Source: a virus
DNA length: 64,000 bases
Direction: 5' to 3' (one strand)
IMG/VR virus record: IMGVR_UViG_3300031758_000027
Span: 1-64,000 of that record
Position 1 is the stretch's first letter. Each line of letters begins with the position of its first letter. A program made the translations under genes and the position numbers. Positions 8,130-18,097 of this stretch are shown here, piece after piece. The notes under the pieces were generated by a model that was not told where the DNA came from, did not search any database, and saw only the letters and a list, made by a program, of their open reading frames with translations.

Positions 8130-9248
8130 ATGTTTAGAATATTTTATGCACAAAAAGATGCAACGTTGTACGAATCAGTTCCGAATTATAATACTGGTAT
8201 AGATGAAATACTAGAAATTGGAAAACGTTTAGATACTGATGGTGAGACTTTATTAAAATCTAGATCAGTAGTTAAATTTGATATGGCAGAAGTATCAGCA
8301 TCATTATCTAAATATGGAAAAACAGTTAATGATTGTAAATTTGTATTGCAGCTATTTACATCTCATGCAAAAAATTTACCGTCAGATTATACAATTGTTG
8401 CAAAATTAGTAGGACAAGATTGGATTAATGGTACTGGATTTTTAGCAGGAACTACTACTGATGGTGTATGTTGGAATTATCCTATATCTGCTAGTTCATG
8501 GTATTCTAGCAGTCAAAACGTTCAAATTGGTTCTAGTACATTGTATGTTGGCGGATTAGGTACTGGTGGTAGTTATATGTATCAATCACAACCGTTAAGC
8601 TCATCCGCGGGTTTAGTAACGTCTGAATCATTTTCTTATCGTACTACAGATCTTAATATGGATGTAACCGATGCTGTTAAGATTTGGTTGAGTGGTAGTA
8701 GTGGTGCAACTATACCCAATTATGGATTTTTATTACAGTATTCAGATGCAAATGAATCAGATAGTTCTATAAAAGGTTATGTTAGATTCTTTTCTAGAGA
8801 AACTCATACAATTTATGTTCCTAGATTAACTATGTATTGGGATAATAGCACTTTTACAACAGGATCTCTAACTTCGATAGACACTGAGTCATATATTACA
8901 TATACGCGCGTAAAACCTACGTATAAAGATACTGAGGTTGCTAAAATTAGAATATTTGGACGTGATAAATATCCTAGAAAATCACCTACTAATATATTCC
9001 CGATTGAAACAGTTAAGTATTTACCTACAACAACATATTACACAGTTATCGATGCTCTTACAGATGAAACCATAATTCCATACGATGATATTTATAGTAA
9101 AGTGAGTTGTGATTCTACTAGTAACTTTATTTATTTAGATCTAAACGGATTGATGCCAGAACGTTATTATCGTTTAGAATTAAAAATTAAAGATGGAATT
9201 GTAGAAGATTATATCACAGATCAAATTTACTTTAAAGTGATTCGATAA
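8130..9248 (+). CDS. Baseplate structural protein, beta-rich (DNRLRE-like start)
   Basis: 372 aa. It opens with KDATLYESVPNYNTGIDEIL, resembling the start of DNRLRE-type beta-sandwich domains. A Ser/Gly/Tyr-rich beta region follows, with the phrase SYRTTDLNMDVTDAVKIWLS, also typical of that fold. The C-terminal part (from about 260) looks like a second beta-sandwich. No catalytic motif is visible. The start codon follows AAGGA; the stop overlaps the next ATG by one base (TAATG). The position after gp6 fits a wedge component, but I cannot assign a T4 gene number. Confidence 0.7.
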   Translation: MFRIFYAQKDATLYESVPNYNTGIDEILEIGKRLDTDGETLLKSRSVVKFDMAEVSASLSKYGKTVNDCKFVLQLFTSHAKNLPSDYTIVAKLVGQDWINGTGFLAGTTTDGVCWNYPISASSWYSSSQNVQIGSSTLYVGGLGTGGSYMYQSQPLSSSAGLVTSESFSYRTTDLNMDVTDAVKIWLSGSSGATIPNYGFLLQYSDANESDSSIKGYVRFFSRETHTIYVPRLTMYWDNSTFTTGSLTSIDTESYITYTRVKPTYKDTEVAKIRIFGRDKYPRKSPTNIFPIETVKYLPTTTYYTVIDALTDETIIPYDDIYSKVSCDSTSNFIYLDLNGLMPERYYRLELKIKDGIVEDYITDQIYFKVIR

Positions 9249-10297
9249 TGGCAAAGAAAAATATAACAACACAAGGTACACCAATACAAGGATTGTTAAC
9301 TCAAACTTTAAGTAATGTATTTGATGTAAATAATTTAGCTAGTATTAAATCTAAACCTTCCGATGATTCTTTAGATCGATTTAATACATTGGATTATGCT
9401 TTAGTTACAAAATACGTACAAAACGGATTAACTGTAACTAGTAATAATGTTAATATACATCCTAGAGATACTGCTGGAAATATTATAATGCAAGAAAATT
9501 CTGCAGAAAATCCTTTATTAATTATTGAACCAACTACTACTAAAATTTCAACAACATCAATGTTACGAGTTTTAGATACTAGATTTGAATATTATAAATT
9601 TCCAGTTACGCGTGTTGATATTGCAGCATTACCGGAAATTGATTTATCTGATTTAGTTTCAGATCCACCGGATCCGTTTTATGCTAGATATAAACCATCA
9701 GCTGATCAACAAATATTCGGCGGCCCATCACTAATAGCTTCAGGTATAGAATTAAGTAACGTTGTAGATGGATTGCCTCAAGCTACTGCTAATGCTTATA
9801 CCGTAAATCAAATTGTTAAAGATAGTGGTAAAAATTTACGAGTTCGAGCTAGAATACAACATTCGTTTATAGGCGAATCTGGAGAACGAACAATTAATTT
9901 TGAGGATTTAATAGATGCTAACAATTTTGGAGATCCAAATAATCCTGCTGATGTTGCAGAAGCTGAAGCGGCCGCTCTTGCACAAGCTACACAACAACTA
10001 GTTGAAGGATTTCCTGGATATATGGATTTTTATATAGGTCGCGGAGGAACTTCTGGATTAAGTAGAGAATTTGCAGGTCCATTTGGTAGTGGACAATCCG
10101 GATTGTTACAGCCGGGGCAAACTCGTTTTGTTGATATAGATTTTATAATTGAAAATAAAGATTTTCAAGTTGGAACAACTTTTGGTATTAACGCTAAAAC
10201 AGGACAAATTGACGGTCATTTTATTAAAGTCGATGAAACATTTTTATCAATAACCGATGCAAGTAAAAATGTTGATGATTTTAATAGACCAGTATAA
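9248..10297 (+). CDS. Baseplate structural protein, unknown family
   Basis: 349 aa, translationally coupled to the previous gene (TAATG). An N-terminal polar segment with TPIQGLLTQTLSNVFDVNN is followed by beta-rich stretches, a Pro/Asp-rich loop (VSDPPDPFYARYKPS), an Ala/Glu helix at about 238-255 (EAEAAALAQATQQLVEG) and a C-terminal beta domain. It lacks membrane or enzyme motifs. Location between gp6 and a very large wedge-like protein makes a baseplate role likely. Confidence 0.65.
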   Translation: MAKKNITTQGTPIQGLLTQTLSNVFDVNNLASIKSKPSDDSLDRFNTLDYALVTKYVQNGLTVTSNNVNIHPRDTAGNIIMQENSAENPLLIIEPTTTKISTTSMLRVLDTRFEYYKFPVTRVDIAALPEIDLSDLVSDPPDPFYARYKPSADQQIFGGPSLIASGIELSNVVDGLPQATANAYTVNQIVKDSGKNLRVRARIQHSFIGESGERTINFEDLIDANNFGDPNNPADVAEAEAAALAQATQQLVEGFPGYMDFYIGRGGTSGLSREFAGPFGSGQSGLLQPGQTRFVDIDFIIENKDFQVGTTFGINAKTGQIDGHFIKVDETFLSITDASKNVDDFNRPV

Positions 10298-10299
10298 AT

Positions 10300-13200
10300 A
10301 TGTTAACTCAATATAAAAATATCGATCAAATACAAACAGCACCAGCTTCGGTGTCGGCAGAACGTATTGACAATAAAAAACTTCAATTTGTTAGTTATGA
10401 TATAAACAAATCGATATATTTTAATACCGATATAACTACGCAAACCGATGCATCTAGAATTGAAATACATGTTTATTCGGGAGATTCTTGGATAACCGGT
10501 ACGCATAAAGTTGCTATACGAAATTCTATACCAACATATGTAGATAAAATTACCAATCAACAAATTAATTTTTCAGTACAACCAGTTGCAATCGATTTAT
10601 ATGATGAATTATCTAAATTAAGTTTAACTGCTGGAAATTTTAGAATTTCTGTAAACTTTTTTAAAAATTTAATAGGTAATTACGAACGTCAACATTTACG
10701 AATTGATGAAATATCTCCAGATCGTACGGAACTTAGATTACGTGCAATAGATGCTGAAGATCCTGAGTTTTTATCTCAAATTACAAATTACATACAAACG
10801 GTAAAACAAACTTCAAGTCGTTGGTATAAACCATATCTATTAAATTTTAGCAGAAATCGCTGTGCATTATTTGTTAATAGTGTCGTAGTTGGTGAATATT
10901 TGTATGTAAAACTATATGAGCCGTTGCCAGCTGATATAGAAACAGATTTTAAATGTTGGGTAGTTGAAGAACAAAAATCTCCATATGTAGATAAAATTTC
11001 TATATTACCTTTTGTTACTAAAAAACAATACAATAAATTAGCCAATCCAAATTGGTATGCAAATGCATCTTATAATATTTCTGCAGAAACGGATTTAAAA
11101 ACATGGACGGATTTATTAGGATCATCTGTACAAACATCACAACAAATTGTAGATGCGTATTTTTCTGGTTCGTTAAGTGGTGTTAAATTAAATATAGATT
11201 ATTCTGATTTTAATAATTTTATTTTTTATAGTTCTGCAACAGAACGTTTGCAAAATTTTAAATATAAACTAGAATTACTAGAATATTATAATTCACAAAG
11301 TATTGTAATATCGCAATTATCTGGAAGTGTTGCTACAACAAATGCTGCAGATTATAGCAAACAACAAACTAATTTAATTAGCGGATTTGATGCATTTGAA
11401 AAGTTTTTATACTATGAATCATCATCTAGATTAACTACACACAATATACCATTAGAAAATCCTAATGTTCCACAAATTACCGGTAGTTATATCACACCTG
11501 TTCCTAAATCTAATTCAACTATACCATATACATTATATCCAGTTAATAGTACACAATTTAAAACATGGTTTTCTGGAGTATATGATAGCGCTAGTTTATA
11601 TGATGATAGAAATTACAATTCATTAAATAAAGCAATACCGGAATTTATTAAATTTGATTCTACCAATGAAAATTTAGCTACATTTGTTAACATGTTAGGT
11701 CATCACTACGATATACTTTATATGTATATCAATCACATGACCAAAATACATAAACGTGAAGAAAATCCTAAATTAGGTATGCCAAATGAATTGTTATATT
11801 CCGTAGCAAAACAATTTGGTTGGAATTTAACTGAAGGAAATCAATATCAGGATTTATGGCAATATGTATTAGGTACTTCTGAAACAGGAGTTCCATTAAC
11901 AGGATCCAATACAGTTGGAGATCCATCAGTGCCTGGTCGTGATATGACATACGCTGTTTGGAGACGAATTGTTAATAATCTCCCATTACTATTAAAATCT
12001 AAAGGTACTAAACGAAGTGTACAAGCATTGTTATCATGTTATGGAATTCCACAATCTATAATGACAATTAAAGAATATGGAGGACCTAGATTAGAACGTG
12101 CGCCGGTATATGAAAAATTAAATTTTGATTATGCATTAGATTTAAGCGGATCTGCCGCAGGAACAGTCACTACATTTTATTCACAGTCAATCAATACCGT
12201 AGAACTTAGATTTCGAACTGCAGATGTAGAAGATTTTCCTGGAATTCCAAATACGATGAATTTATTTAATATAGGTTCTCATGCAGTTACAATAGATTTC
12301 GTTAGTGGAAATAAAGGTACGATTAGTATTAATGGTACAGGATCTGCTGCAATACAATTATTTGATGGAGAATGGACAACTGCAATGCTACGTACATCAG
12401 CAAGTAATTTGCAAGTTGTAGCAAAACGTTCTAAATATGGTAAAATTGTAGCAGCAGTTTCTGCTTCAGCAACAGGTTCATTTCCTTATTCTGGATCTGT
12501 TACATTAGGTGGAACTAGTACAGGCGCCTCTAGATTAGTAGGTCAATTGCAAGAATTAAGATTATGGTCTAGCAGTTTATCAGATAGTGCATTTAATAAT
12601 CATGTTAAAGCTCCTAGTGCATATAACGGTAATTTAGATACATATTCAGAATTAGTATATCGTTTACCGTTAACTCAAAAAATCAATCATACATTAACTG
12701 CAAGTTTATCTGGAGTACAACCAGTTTCATCTACAATAACATCTTCTTTTGCATCTTGGACTTTAGCAACACCATACGATTCTATAGAAGAAACATATTA
12801 CTTTGATGGTATATCTTTAGCTGCTGGAACGTATGATGACAATAAAATACGATTAGAAGATAATGAATTAGTTGGTACGTTAGATTTCAAAACTAGAGCC
12901 GAACGAAGTCAATTTGATAAAGCTCCATTAGACAGTAAAAAATTAGGAGTATATTTTTCACCGCAAACAATGATTGATGAAGATATCATTGCTCATTTTG
13001 GATTTTTATCGTTAGATGATTATATAGGAGACCCGGGAGATGCTCAATCAGAATCATATCCTAGATTGATACAAAAATCTCAAGATTATTGGAAAAAATA
13101 TGCAGATCGAAATGATATAAATTCTTATATAAAGATATTTACATTGTTTGATTTATCATTTTTCCGACAGTTAGAACAATTATTGCCAGCACGAACTGAT

Positions 13201-13815
13201 AAATTAACTGGTATTTTAATACAACCAAATATATTAGAACGTAATAAAACTTCAGTATTACCAAAAATTCAACCATTTGATAATACATATAATACTACGT
13301 TATCTGGTGTATCTCCAACAGCTTCTGGAGATTACTTAAATTATTCCGGAGAAATCGACGGTAAAATATTAACGCTATCAGCGGAAGATGATGACCAATG
13401 GCAAGCATATTTAACTGCATCTAATGCAAAACGCTATGATGGTACTACATATTCTTATGAGTATTTATTTCGAAGTGGTAGTACATATATAACAGGATCA
13501 TCGCCATATTGGTCGAGTGAAGCAGTATTACCAGCTGTATTAAATTCAGTATTTTCAGAATTTTATTTAGCATCTGGTTCTTATTACGTGTCTAGTTCAA
13601 ATTCATGGACTGGTAGTTTTGCTGAAGTACAAGATCATTTACCACGTGGTAGAGAAAATCAAAAATATGCAGGATCTAAAATGACATCGCCAGCCTTTAA
13701 TGTGAACTCTACACAGACTGTAGATGGTAAACCTGTAGTAGAATGGAGAGAAACAAATCCAAATCAATTAATATATCAAACTGCTGGAGATCAAGGTAGT
13801 TTTGTTTTAACTTAA
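10300..13815 (+). CDS. Very large baseplate protein with LamG-like domain
   Basis: 1171 aa, the largest of the baseplate genes. T4 gp7, which occupies a similar place among wedge genes, is about 1030 aa, so a gp7-like role is possible. Residues about 555-590 contain PLLLKSKGTKRSVQALLSC, a phrase I associate with tail proteins of the P2 gpI/T4 wedge type. Residues about 610-770 form a concanavalin-like (LamG) sandwich: an ELRFRT strand early and the closing LVGQLQELRLWSSSLS. LamG domains bind glycans, so this part may touch the cell surface. The C-terminus is beta-rich. It starts two bases after the preceding stop. Confidence 0.7.
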   Translation: MLTQYKNIDQIQTAPASVSAERIDNKKLQFVSYDINKSIYFNTDITTQTDASRIEIHVYSGDSWITGTHKVAIRNSIPTYVDKITNQQINFSVQPVAIDLYDELSKLSLTAGNFRISVNFFKNLIGNYERQHLRIDEISPDRTELRLRAIDAEDPEFLSQITNYIQTVKQTSSRWYKPYLLNFSRNRCALFVNSVVVGEYLYVKLYEPLPADIETDFKCWVVEEQKSPYVDKISILPFVTKKQYNKLANPNWYANASYNISAETDLKTWTDLLGSSVQTSQQIVDAYFSGSLSGVKLNIDYSDFNNFIFYSSATERLQNFKYKLELLEYYNSQSIVISQLSGSVATTNAADYSKQQTNLISGFDAFEKFLYYESSSRLTTHNIPLENPNVPQITGSYITPVPKSNSTIPYTLYPVNSTQFKTWFSGVYDSASLYDDRNYNSLNKAIPEFIKFDSTNENLATFVNMLGHHYDILYMYINHMTKIHKREENPKLGMPNELLYSVAKQFGWNLTEGNQYQDLWQYVLGTSETGVPLTGSNTVGDPSVPGRDMTYAVWRRIVNNLPLLLKSKGTKRSVQALLSCYGIPQSIMTIKEYGGPRLERAPVYEKLNFDYALDLSGSAAGTVTTFYSQSINTVELRFRTADVEDFPGIPNTMNLFNIGSHAVTIDFVSGNKGTISINGTGSAAIQLFDGEWTTAMLRTSASNLQVVAKRSKYGKIVAAVSASATGSFPYSGSVTLGGTSTGASRLVGQLQELRLWSSSLSDSAFNNHVKAPSAYNGNLDTYSELVYRLPLTQKINHTLTASLSGVQPVSSTITSSFASWTLATPYDSIEETYYFDGISLAAGTYDDNKIRLEDNELVGTLDFKTRAERSQFDKAPLDSKKLGVYFSPQTMIDEDIIAHFGFLSLDDYIGDPGDAQSESYPRLIQKSQDYWKKYADRNDINSYIKIFTLFDLSFFRQLEQLLPARTDKLTGILIQPNILERNKTSVLPKIQPFDNTYNTTLSGVSPTASGDYLNYSGEIDGKILTLSAEDDDQWQAYLTASNAKRYDGTTYSYEYLFRSGSTYITGSSPYWSSEAVLPAVLNSVFSEFYLASGSYYVSSSNSWTGSFAEVQDHLPRGRENQKYAGSKMTSPAFNVNSTQTVDGKPVVEWRETNPNQLIYQTAGDQGSFVLT

Positions 13816-13829
13816 TTTTTTAACATAAC

Positions 13830-13843
13830 ATATTTATATAAAA
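13830..13843 (+). promoter_or_regulatory. Late-promoter-like motif
   Basis: ATATTTATATAAAA in the 40-base gap before the gene at 13856, followed by AGGAA as ribosome-binding site. Confidence 0.55.
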
Positions 13844-13855
13844 TAGGAATAATAT

Positions 13856-14506
13856 ATGGGATATTTAGATAATAGTTCTGTAACAGTTGATGCAATTTTA
13901 ACTCTTAAAGGACGAGAATTATTAGCAAAAGGTGGAGATGCCTTTAAAATTACTCAATTTGCTTTAGGTGATGATGAAATTGATTATTCATTATGGAATC
14001 CAAATCATCCGTTAGGGACAAATTATTATGGTGTTATTATAGAAAATATGCCAATAACAGAAGCAATTCCAGATGAAACTCAAGCATTGCGATCTAAATT
14101 AATTACATTGCCAAAACAAACTACTAATATACCAGTAGTAACGGTTGGTAATACTTCAATTACATTGTTAGCTCCAGGAGATGGTGCTGCAATTACTCCA
14201 AATACTAGCAATTTACAAGGTGGTAATGCTAATTTAGGTTATACTGCTATTTTATCTGATTCAACTGTTGCAGATATTCAAGTTACTAGAGCATTACAAA
14301 ATTCAGTACTTCCAACAACTGCTAGATTTATCGGAGATAATGAAGATGCACAAAGTGTTGCAGTTGCTGGATTTGAATTCCGAGTTGTTGCTAAACCTCA
14401 ATATATTGAAGATAAGACTGCAACAATTACAATTGTTGGTAATGAAACTGGTGGAAATGTAACAATTACCGTAACTGTTAAAAAAGTAACTGCGGTAACT
14501 GTATAA
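13856..14506 (+). CDS. Tail/baseplate structural protein
   Basis: 216 aa. The N-terminal 75 residues (MGYLDNSSVTVDAILTLKGR, then ITQFALGDDEIDYSLWNPNH) match a conserved structural protein I associate with marine T4-like phages; its exact place in the virion is not known to me. The rest is a Thr/Val/Ile-rich immunoglobulin-like beta domain ending in VTITVTVKKVTAVTV. It is preceded by a promoter-like motif and followed after 18 bases by another structural gene. Confidence 0.7.
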   Translation: MGYLDNSSVTVDAILTLKGRELLAKGGDAFKITQFALGDDEIDYSLWNPNHPLGTNYYGVIIENMPITEAIPDETQALRSKLITLPKQTTNIPVVTVGNTSITLLAPGDGAAITPNTSNLQGGNANLGYTAILSDSTVADIQVTRALQNSVLPTTARFIGDNEDAQSVAVAGFEFRVVAKPQYIEDKTATITIVGNETGGNVTITVTVKKVTAVTV

Positions 14507-14524
14507 TTTTATAAAGAAAAAATT

Positions 14525-15820
14525 ATGAATAAAATTATTGAAAAATTAAAACAACAACCTAGACATGGCGGTGTTCCACCTCAATCAGGTGGAGGACGAG
14601 TTGGTGCTAATCTTGTAGGACAACAAGTAACGAATCAACAGTTAACAAATAGTATACCTACGCAAAATTTGATTACTCAGCAAGTACAACAATTGGCTCA
14701 ACAATTAGCTAATCAAATTATTGCCGATCAACAACAAACTTCAATTTTAGCTAGAAACGGACGTATATTTACAAAATTTGATATAGTAAATGATGTTGTA
14801 TCAAATCAAACTGAAGTTGTAACTGCTGGGTTATGGAGTGATGGTATTGCTAGTTTAACTACATATGCAACATCTTCTAATCAAACCGTATCACAACGTC
14901 GTTATTATGTAGATGTATATCAAGAAAATCCTGCAAATGAAGGATCTGCGGTTCAATTTTCTTTAGCATATGGTCATGCATTGGGTAGTGGTTCTGATTC
15001 TCAAGGCACTTTAAATGATTCGCCATCTAAAGCAGTTTATTCACAATACAAACAACTTTTATTAAAACCTACAGATACAAGATTTACTACTGCAGGATCG
15101 GGTAGTACAGATTCTATATACATTGTTAATTTTAAACGTAATCGTCTTAAGGAACGTTTGGATGCTGGTAATTTTGAACTACCATTAGTTAAAATTTCAT
15201 CTCGTGCAACGAATGCTACAGGTTCTGTTGTTACTGGTAGTGGTATTATAAAATTAATTGATGATTCATCTTTAGCTTCTGCAACTATTGGAGATTCTGG
15301 AAAAATTTATAATATTGTATCCGGATCAATTAACTCCGGTGTATATAATTCAGCTGCACCAACATATTATGGATTAGCATATCCAGATCATGGTGTATTA
15401 GTTTTAGATGGAAAAATGCTAGATCAACAGTTGGGATTTGCTACTAATGTTTCTTCTAGTGTTGAAGGTAATAATCATTTTGTATTATTTCATTCAATAT
15501 CTGGTTCATCTTTTTTTACAGATCCAGAAACTTCTGATCCATATGGATTTTTAGCAAGAAATTCAGAAAAAATTACTAGTACACATTACTTTGTTCGAGT
15601 TAAAAATGCTGAATATAATTTTTCTAATAATCCTTCATATGTAACTGGATCGGTAGGTCAAATTGCTGAATCTACATTTATTGGAAATCCTAAAACTTAT
15701 ATTACTACGGTTGGATTGTATAATGACAGTCAAGAATTGTTAGCAGTAGCAAAATTGAGTAAACCATTATTGAAATCATTCCAAAGAGAAGCTCTTATAC
15801 GAGTAAAGCTTGATTTCTAA
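14525..15820 (+). CDS. Baseplate structural protein; shares C-terminal domain with next gene
   Basis: 431 aa. A Gln/Gly-rich N-terminus (IIEKLKQQPRHGG, then repeated QQL and NQQ up to about residue 75) is probably unstructured or a docking arm. A Ser/Gly-rich beta region follows. The last 50 residues, from YITTVGLYNDSQELLAVAK to IRVKLDF, are clearly homologous to the end of the next protein (YITTIGLYNDAGQLLAVGK), which marks a shared assembly domain of baseplate components. The LKQQxRHG motif near the start recurs in the probable tape-measure protein at 63201. No enzyme motif is visible. Confidence 0.7.
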   Translation: MNKIIEKLKQQPRHGGVPPQSGGGRVGANLVGQQVTNQQLTNSIPTQNLITQQVQQLAQQLANQIIADQQQTSILARNGRIFTKFDIVNDVVSNQTEVVTAGLWSDGIASLTTYATSSNQTVSQRRYYVDVYQENPANEGSAVQFSLAYGHALGSGSDSQGTLNDSPSKAVYSQYKQLLLKPTDTRFTTAGSGSTDSIYIVNFKRNRLKERLDAGNFELPLVKISSRATNATGSVVTGSGIIKLIDDSSLASATIGDSGKIYNIVSGSINSGVYNSAAPTYYGLAYPDHGVLVLDGKMLDQQLGFATNVSSSVEGNNHFVLFHSISGSSFFTDPETSDPYGFLARNSEKITSTHYFVRVKNAEYNFSNNPSYVTGSVGQIAESTFIGNPKTYITTVGLYNDSQELLAVAKLSKPLLKSFQREALIRVKLDF

Positions 15821-15835
15821 AATATACAATGATTT

Positions 15836-15876
15836 AACCCCTGTTATATTTATTATAAATGTAGCAGGGTTTTTAC
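15836..15876 (+). terminator. Terminator-like hairpin enclosing a promoter motif
   Basis: AACCCCTG (15836-15843) can pair with CAGGGTT (15865-15871) with one bulged C, followed by a T run. The loop holds the ATATTTATTATAAA motif. The stem is short and the loop large, so it is a weak terminator at best. Confidence 0.4.
15846..15859 (+). promoter_or_regulatory. Late-promoter-like motif inside hairpin loop
   Basis: ATATTTATTATAAA, 20 bases before the ATG at 15880. Transcripts starting here would carry only the 3' arm of the surrounding hairpin, so the terminator would act only on read-through from upstream. Confidence 0.5.
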
Positions 15877-15879
15877 TGT

Positions 15880-17559
15880 ATGGCAGACACAAAAATATCT
15901 TCAGAAGAAACGTATCAAGGAATATATCCTAGTGTGTTTAAAAAAATTGATAATTCAGATGTAACTATCAATCCGTTTCAAACATATAAATCTTGGACTG
16001 TATTATCTGGTAGTGCTACATCTAGTTGTTTACCGTTAAATGCAATATATTCGGATATATTACCAGCATTAGAAACTGAATTAACATACAATGATGCAAA
16101 AAATGTTGATGACAGTTTGCAAACCGTAATATATGATTCTATTAATCATTTATTTTACAAATATAGAACGCAACCATATAATACATTAGGTCCTACGGAT
16201 TTAAATCGAACTAAAAAGTATTTATATCAATCAGCATCCGTATTATCATTTCCTTACAAAAAAATTGGTGAAGGAATAAAACCAGGATCATTTACGTTTA
16301 CTGGATCTGCATTTCTTGATGGATTTGGTTTAACTAAATTAAGAATACATTCAGATCGTTATGGTAATTTGTATAGTAGTACATTTCCAACCGAATCTAT
16401 AGTAACAGGTGTTAAATTTTATGAAGGATTTAATGAATGTTTTGATGCATCTCGTTGTAATTTTGACTCACGTAATGTAACTTTTATTCCAGGAATACGA
16501 GTTTCATATAATACTCCAAGTGGCAATACTTTTGTTCCGCTCGGTACTGCAGCAAATTTTTCAAATCCTGGATATATTAAAACTACAATAGATGGAGATT
16601 ATTCCAGAGATTCTGATTATGCAATCTCATTATTTGCATCTTCCGATACCGATTTATCAATACCATTTACAGGACCTAATAGATTAATAATTGCAAAAGC
16701 TAGCGGTAGCAATATTACACAATATCCATTTAAAATTGAAGTAAATGGTAATAATGATATAATTTGTTCTATAAAAGGCGGCACTCAAACTGTACAAGCA
16801 ACTACTAATTTAGGTATTTTTGTAAGTATAGATTCATATCAACATATTTTATTTCAGAAGACAGGCAGTAACGTAGAATTATATATTAATAGTACATTTG
16901 TAACTTCAGCATCTGCTACTTGGCTAACTAATACATATAATCCGTTAGCTGTGTCAGCTAGAATTGATAATGATCATCCATTAATGATAGGCGGTACTGG
17001 AATATCGGGGGAAACGTTCTCTGGATCTATAGATGAAATTAGAATTTTTAATCGAGCTTTATCAACCCAAGAAATTTCAAATTTATATAACCCGTCAGAA
17101 TTTGGAGCATCTGGAGAATACAGACTTTTACAAACAAATCATGTTGGAAATGTATTTTCAAAACAAGGCCTAGTAGTAGTATCAACTCTAGATCCTAGAT
17201 TTCACGACATATTGCAACAAACATACACTGCTAGTTATAAAAGCACACTAACAAGCTATGAATTAGGGGTTGTAACAAAATTAGATGCCGGTGATTTTAA
17301 TTTATCATTGAATCCAACTCTTACTAAAGATAATGATGTAACATATCATTCATTTGTTACGGGTAGTTCATTTGCACCATATATTACAACTATAGGATTA
17401 TATAATGATGCAGGTCAATTACTAGCAGTAGGAAAACTAGCACAGCCTATTAGAAAACGAAATGATGTTGATACGAATTTTTTAATTAGAATTGATTTAG
17501 ATAAAAATATTACACCAGCAACCGTTTTATCAACAAATATTAATGGATCTCAAACATGA
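15880..17559 (+). CDS. Baseplate/tail protein with LamG-like domain
   Basis: 559 aa. A central concanavalin-like domain spans about 230-402, with DYAISLFASS near its start and the characteristic closing GSIDEIRIFNRALSTQEISN. It could bind cell-surface glycan. The C-terminal domain (YITTIGLYNDAGQLLAVGK to LIRIDLDKN) is the paralogue of the end of the preceding protein. The N-terminal 230 residues are beta-rich and unassigned. The final TGA overlaps the ATG of the kinase-like gene (ATGA), so that gene is likely read by re-initiating ribosomes. Confidence 0.75.
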   Translation: MADTKISSEETYQGIYPSVFKKIDNSDVTINPFQTYKSWTVLSGSATSSCLPLNAIYSDILPALETELTYNDAKNVDDSLQTVIYDSINHLFYKYRTQPYNTLGPTDLNRTKKYLYQSASVLSFPYKKIGEGIKPGSFTFTGSAFLDGFGLTKLRIHSDRYGNLYSSTFPTESIVTGVKFYEGFNECFDASRCNFDSRNVTFIPGIRVSYNTPSGNTFVPLGTAANFSNPGYIKTTIDGDYSRDSDYAISLFASSDTDLSIPFTGPNRLIIAKASGSNITQYPFKIEVNGNNDIICSIKGGTQTVQATTNLGIFVSIDSYQHILFQKTGSNVELYINSTFVTSASATWLTNTYNPLAVSARIDNDHPLMIGGTGISGETFSGSIDEIRIFNRALSTQEISNLYNPSEFGASGEYRLLQTNHVGNVFSKQGLVVVSTLDPRFHDILQQTYTASYKSTLTSYELGVVTKLDAGDFNLSLNPTLTKDNDVTYHSFVTGSSFAPYITTIGLYNDAGQLLAVGKLAQPIRKRNDVDTNFLIRIDLDKNITPATVLSTNINGSQT

Positions 17560-18092
17560 TACGATTAAAACAAATACTACGAGAGATATCAGATTCTGAT
17601 ATTCAACGTTGTTTGAAAAAAATACAAAACAATGCATTTCGATTAATCGGTGCGGGTGATAATGGTCGTGTATATGAAATCGACGGTGAAGATAAAGTTT
17701 TTAAAATTACTAAAGAACGTGATGAATATGAAGTTGCTAAACGCATAGTTAATCGCAGTGACATGTTCACAACGTTTATTCCGGTATATTATGTTGACGG
17801 TAAAAACATGTATATTATGGCAAATGCTTCAGAATTATCCACACGTATCAAAACAAGCATTGATAATTTTATGCAAGATTATGCTGTATTTGCTAGAGAA
17901 AATGGTGGTGAAGTTTCAATATTTGATTTTGTTGCTGAAACAGATACAATTGATCTGGTGGTTGATAATTTTTTAAATGCTCTAAAAACAGACATTGAAA
18001 AATTAGATATACCAGAATTTGATTTAGATTTAGATTTTCGATCTGATAATGTAATGAGTTGGAACGGAAATTTGGTAATGGTTGATTGGTAA
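17556..18092 (+). CDS. Minimal protein-kinase/APH-fold protein with capsid-targeting-like N-terminus
   Basis: 178 aa, much shorter than usual kinases. Seen: a glycine-rich loop IGAGDNGRVYEI (31-42), an invariant-Lys candidate K50 in KVFKI, Glu candidates E57/E59 in the next helix, then near the end D160-x4-N165 (LDFRSDNVM) and D177 in VMVDW. The D-x4-N and D-W residues match the catalytic loop and metal-binding Asp of aminoglycoside phosphotransferase-like kinases (HGDxxxxN and IDW). The protein stops one residue after that Asp, so it has no activation segment or C-lobe helices. The first ten residues, MIRLKQILRE, look like a T4-type capsid-targeting tag with an LxE cleavage site. Activity and substrate are unknown. 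Confidence 0.65.
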   Translation: MIRLKQILREISDSDIQRCLKKIQNNAFRLIGAGDNGRVYEIDGEDKVFKITKERDEYEVAKRIVNRSDMFTTFIPVYYVDGKNMYIMANASELSTRIKTSIDNFMQDYAVFARENGGEVSIFDFVAETDTIDLVVDNFLNALKTDIEKLDIPEFDLDLDFRSDNVMSWNGNLVMVDW

Positions 18093-18097
18093 CGGAT

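Noticed and set aside
9085-9100. ATATTTAT followed by AGTAAA inside the gene at 8130
   Set aside because: Matches the promoter pattern but lies within a long structural gene with no start downstream; such copies are expected by chance in AT-rich DNA.
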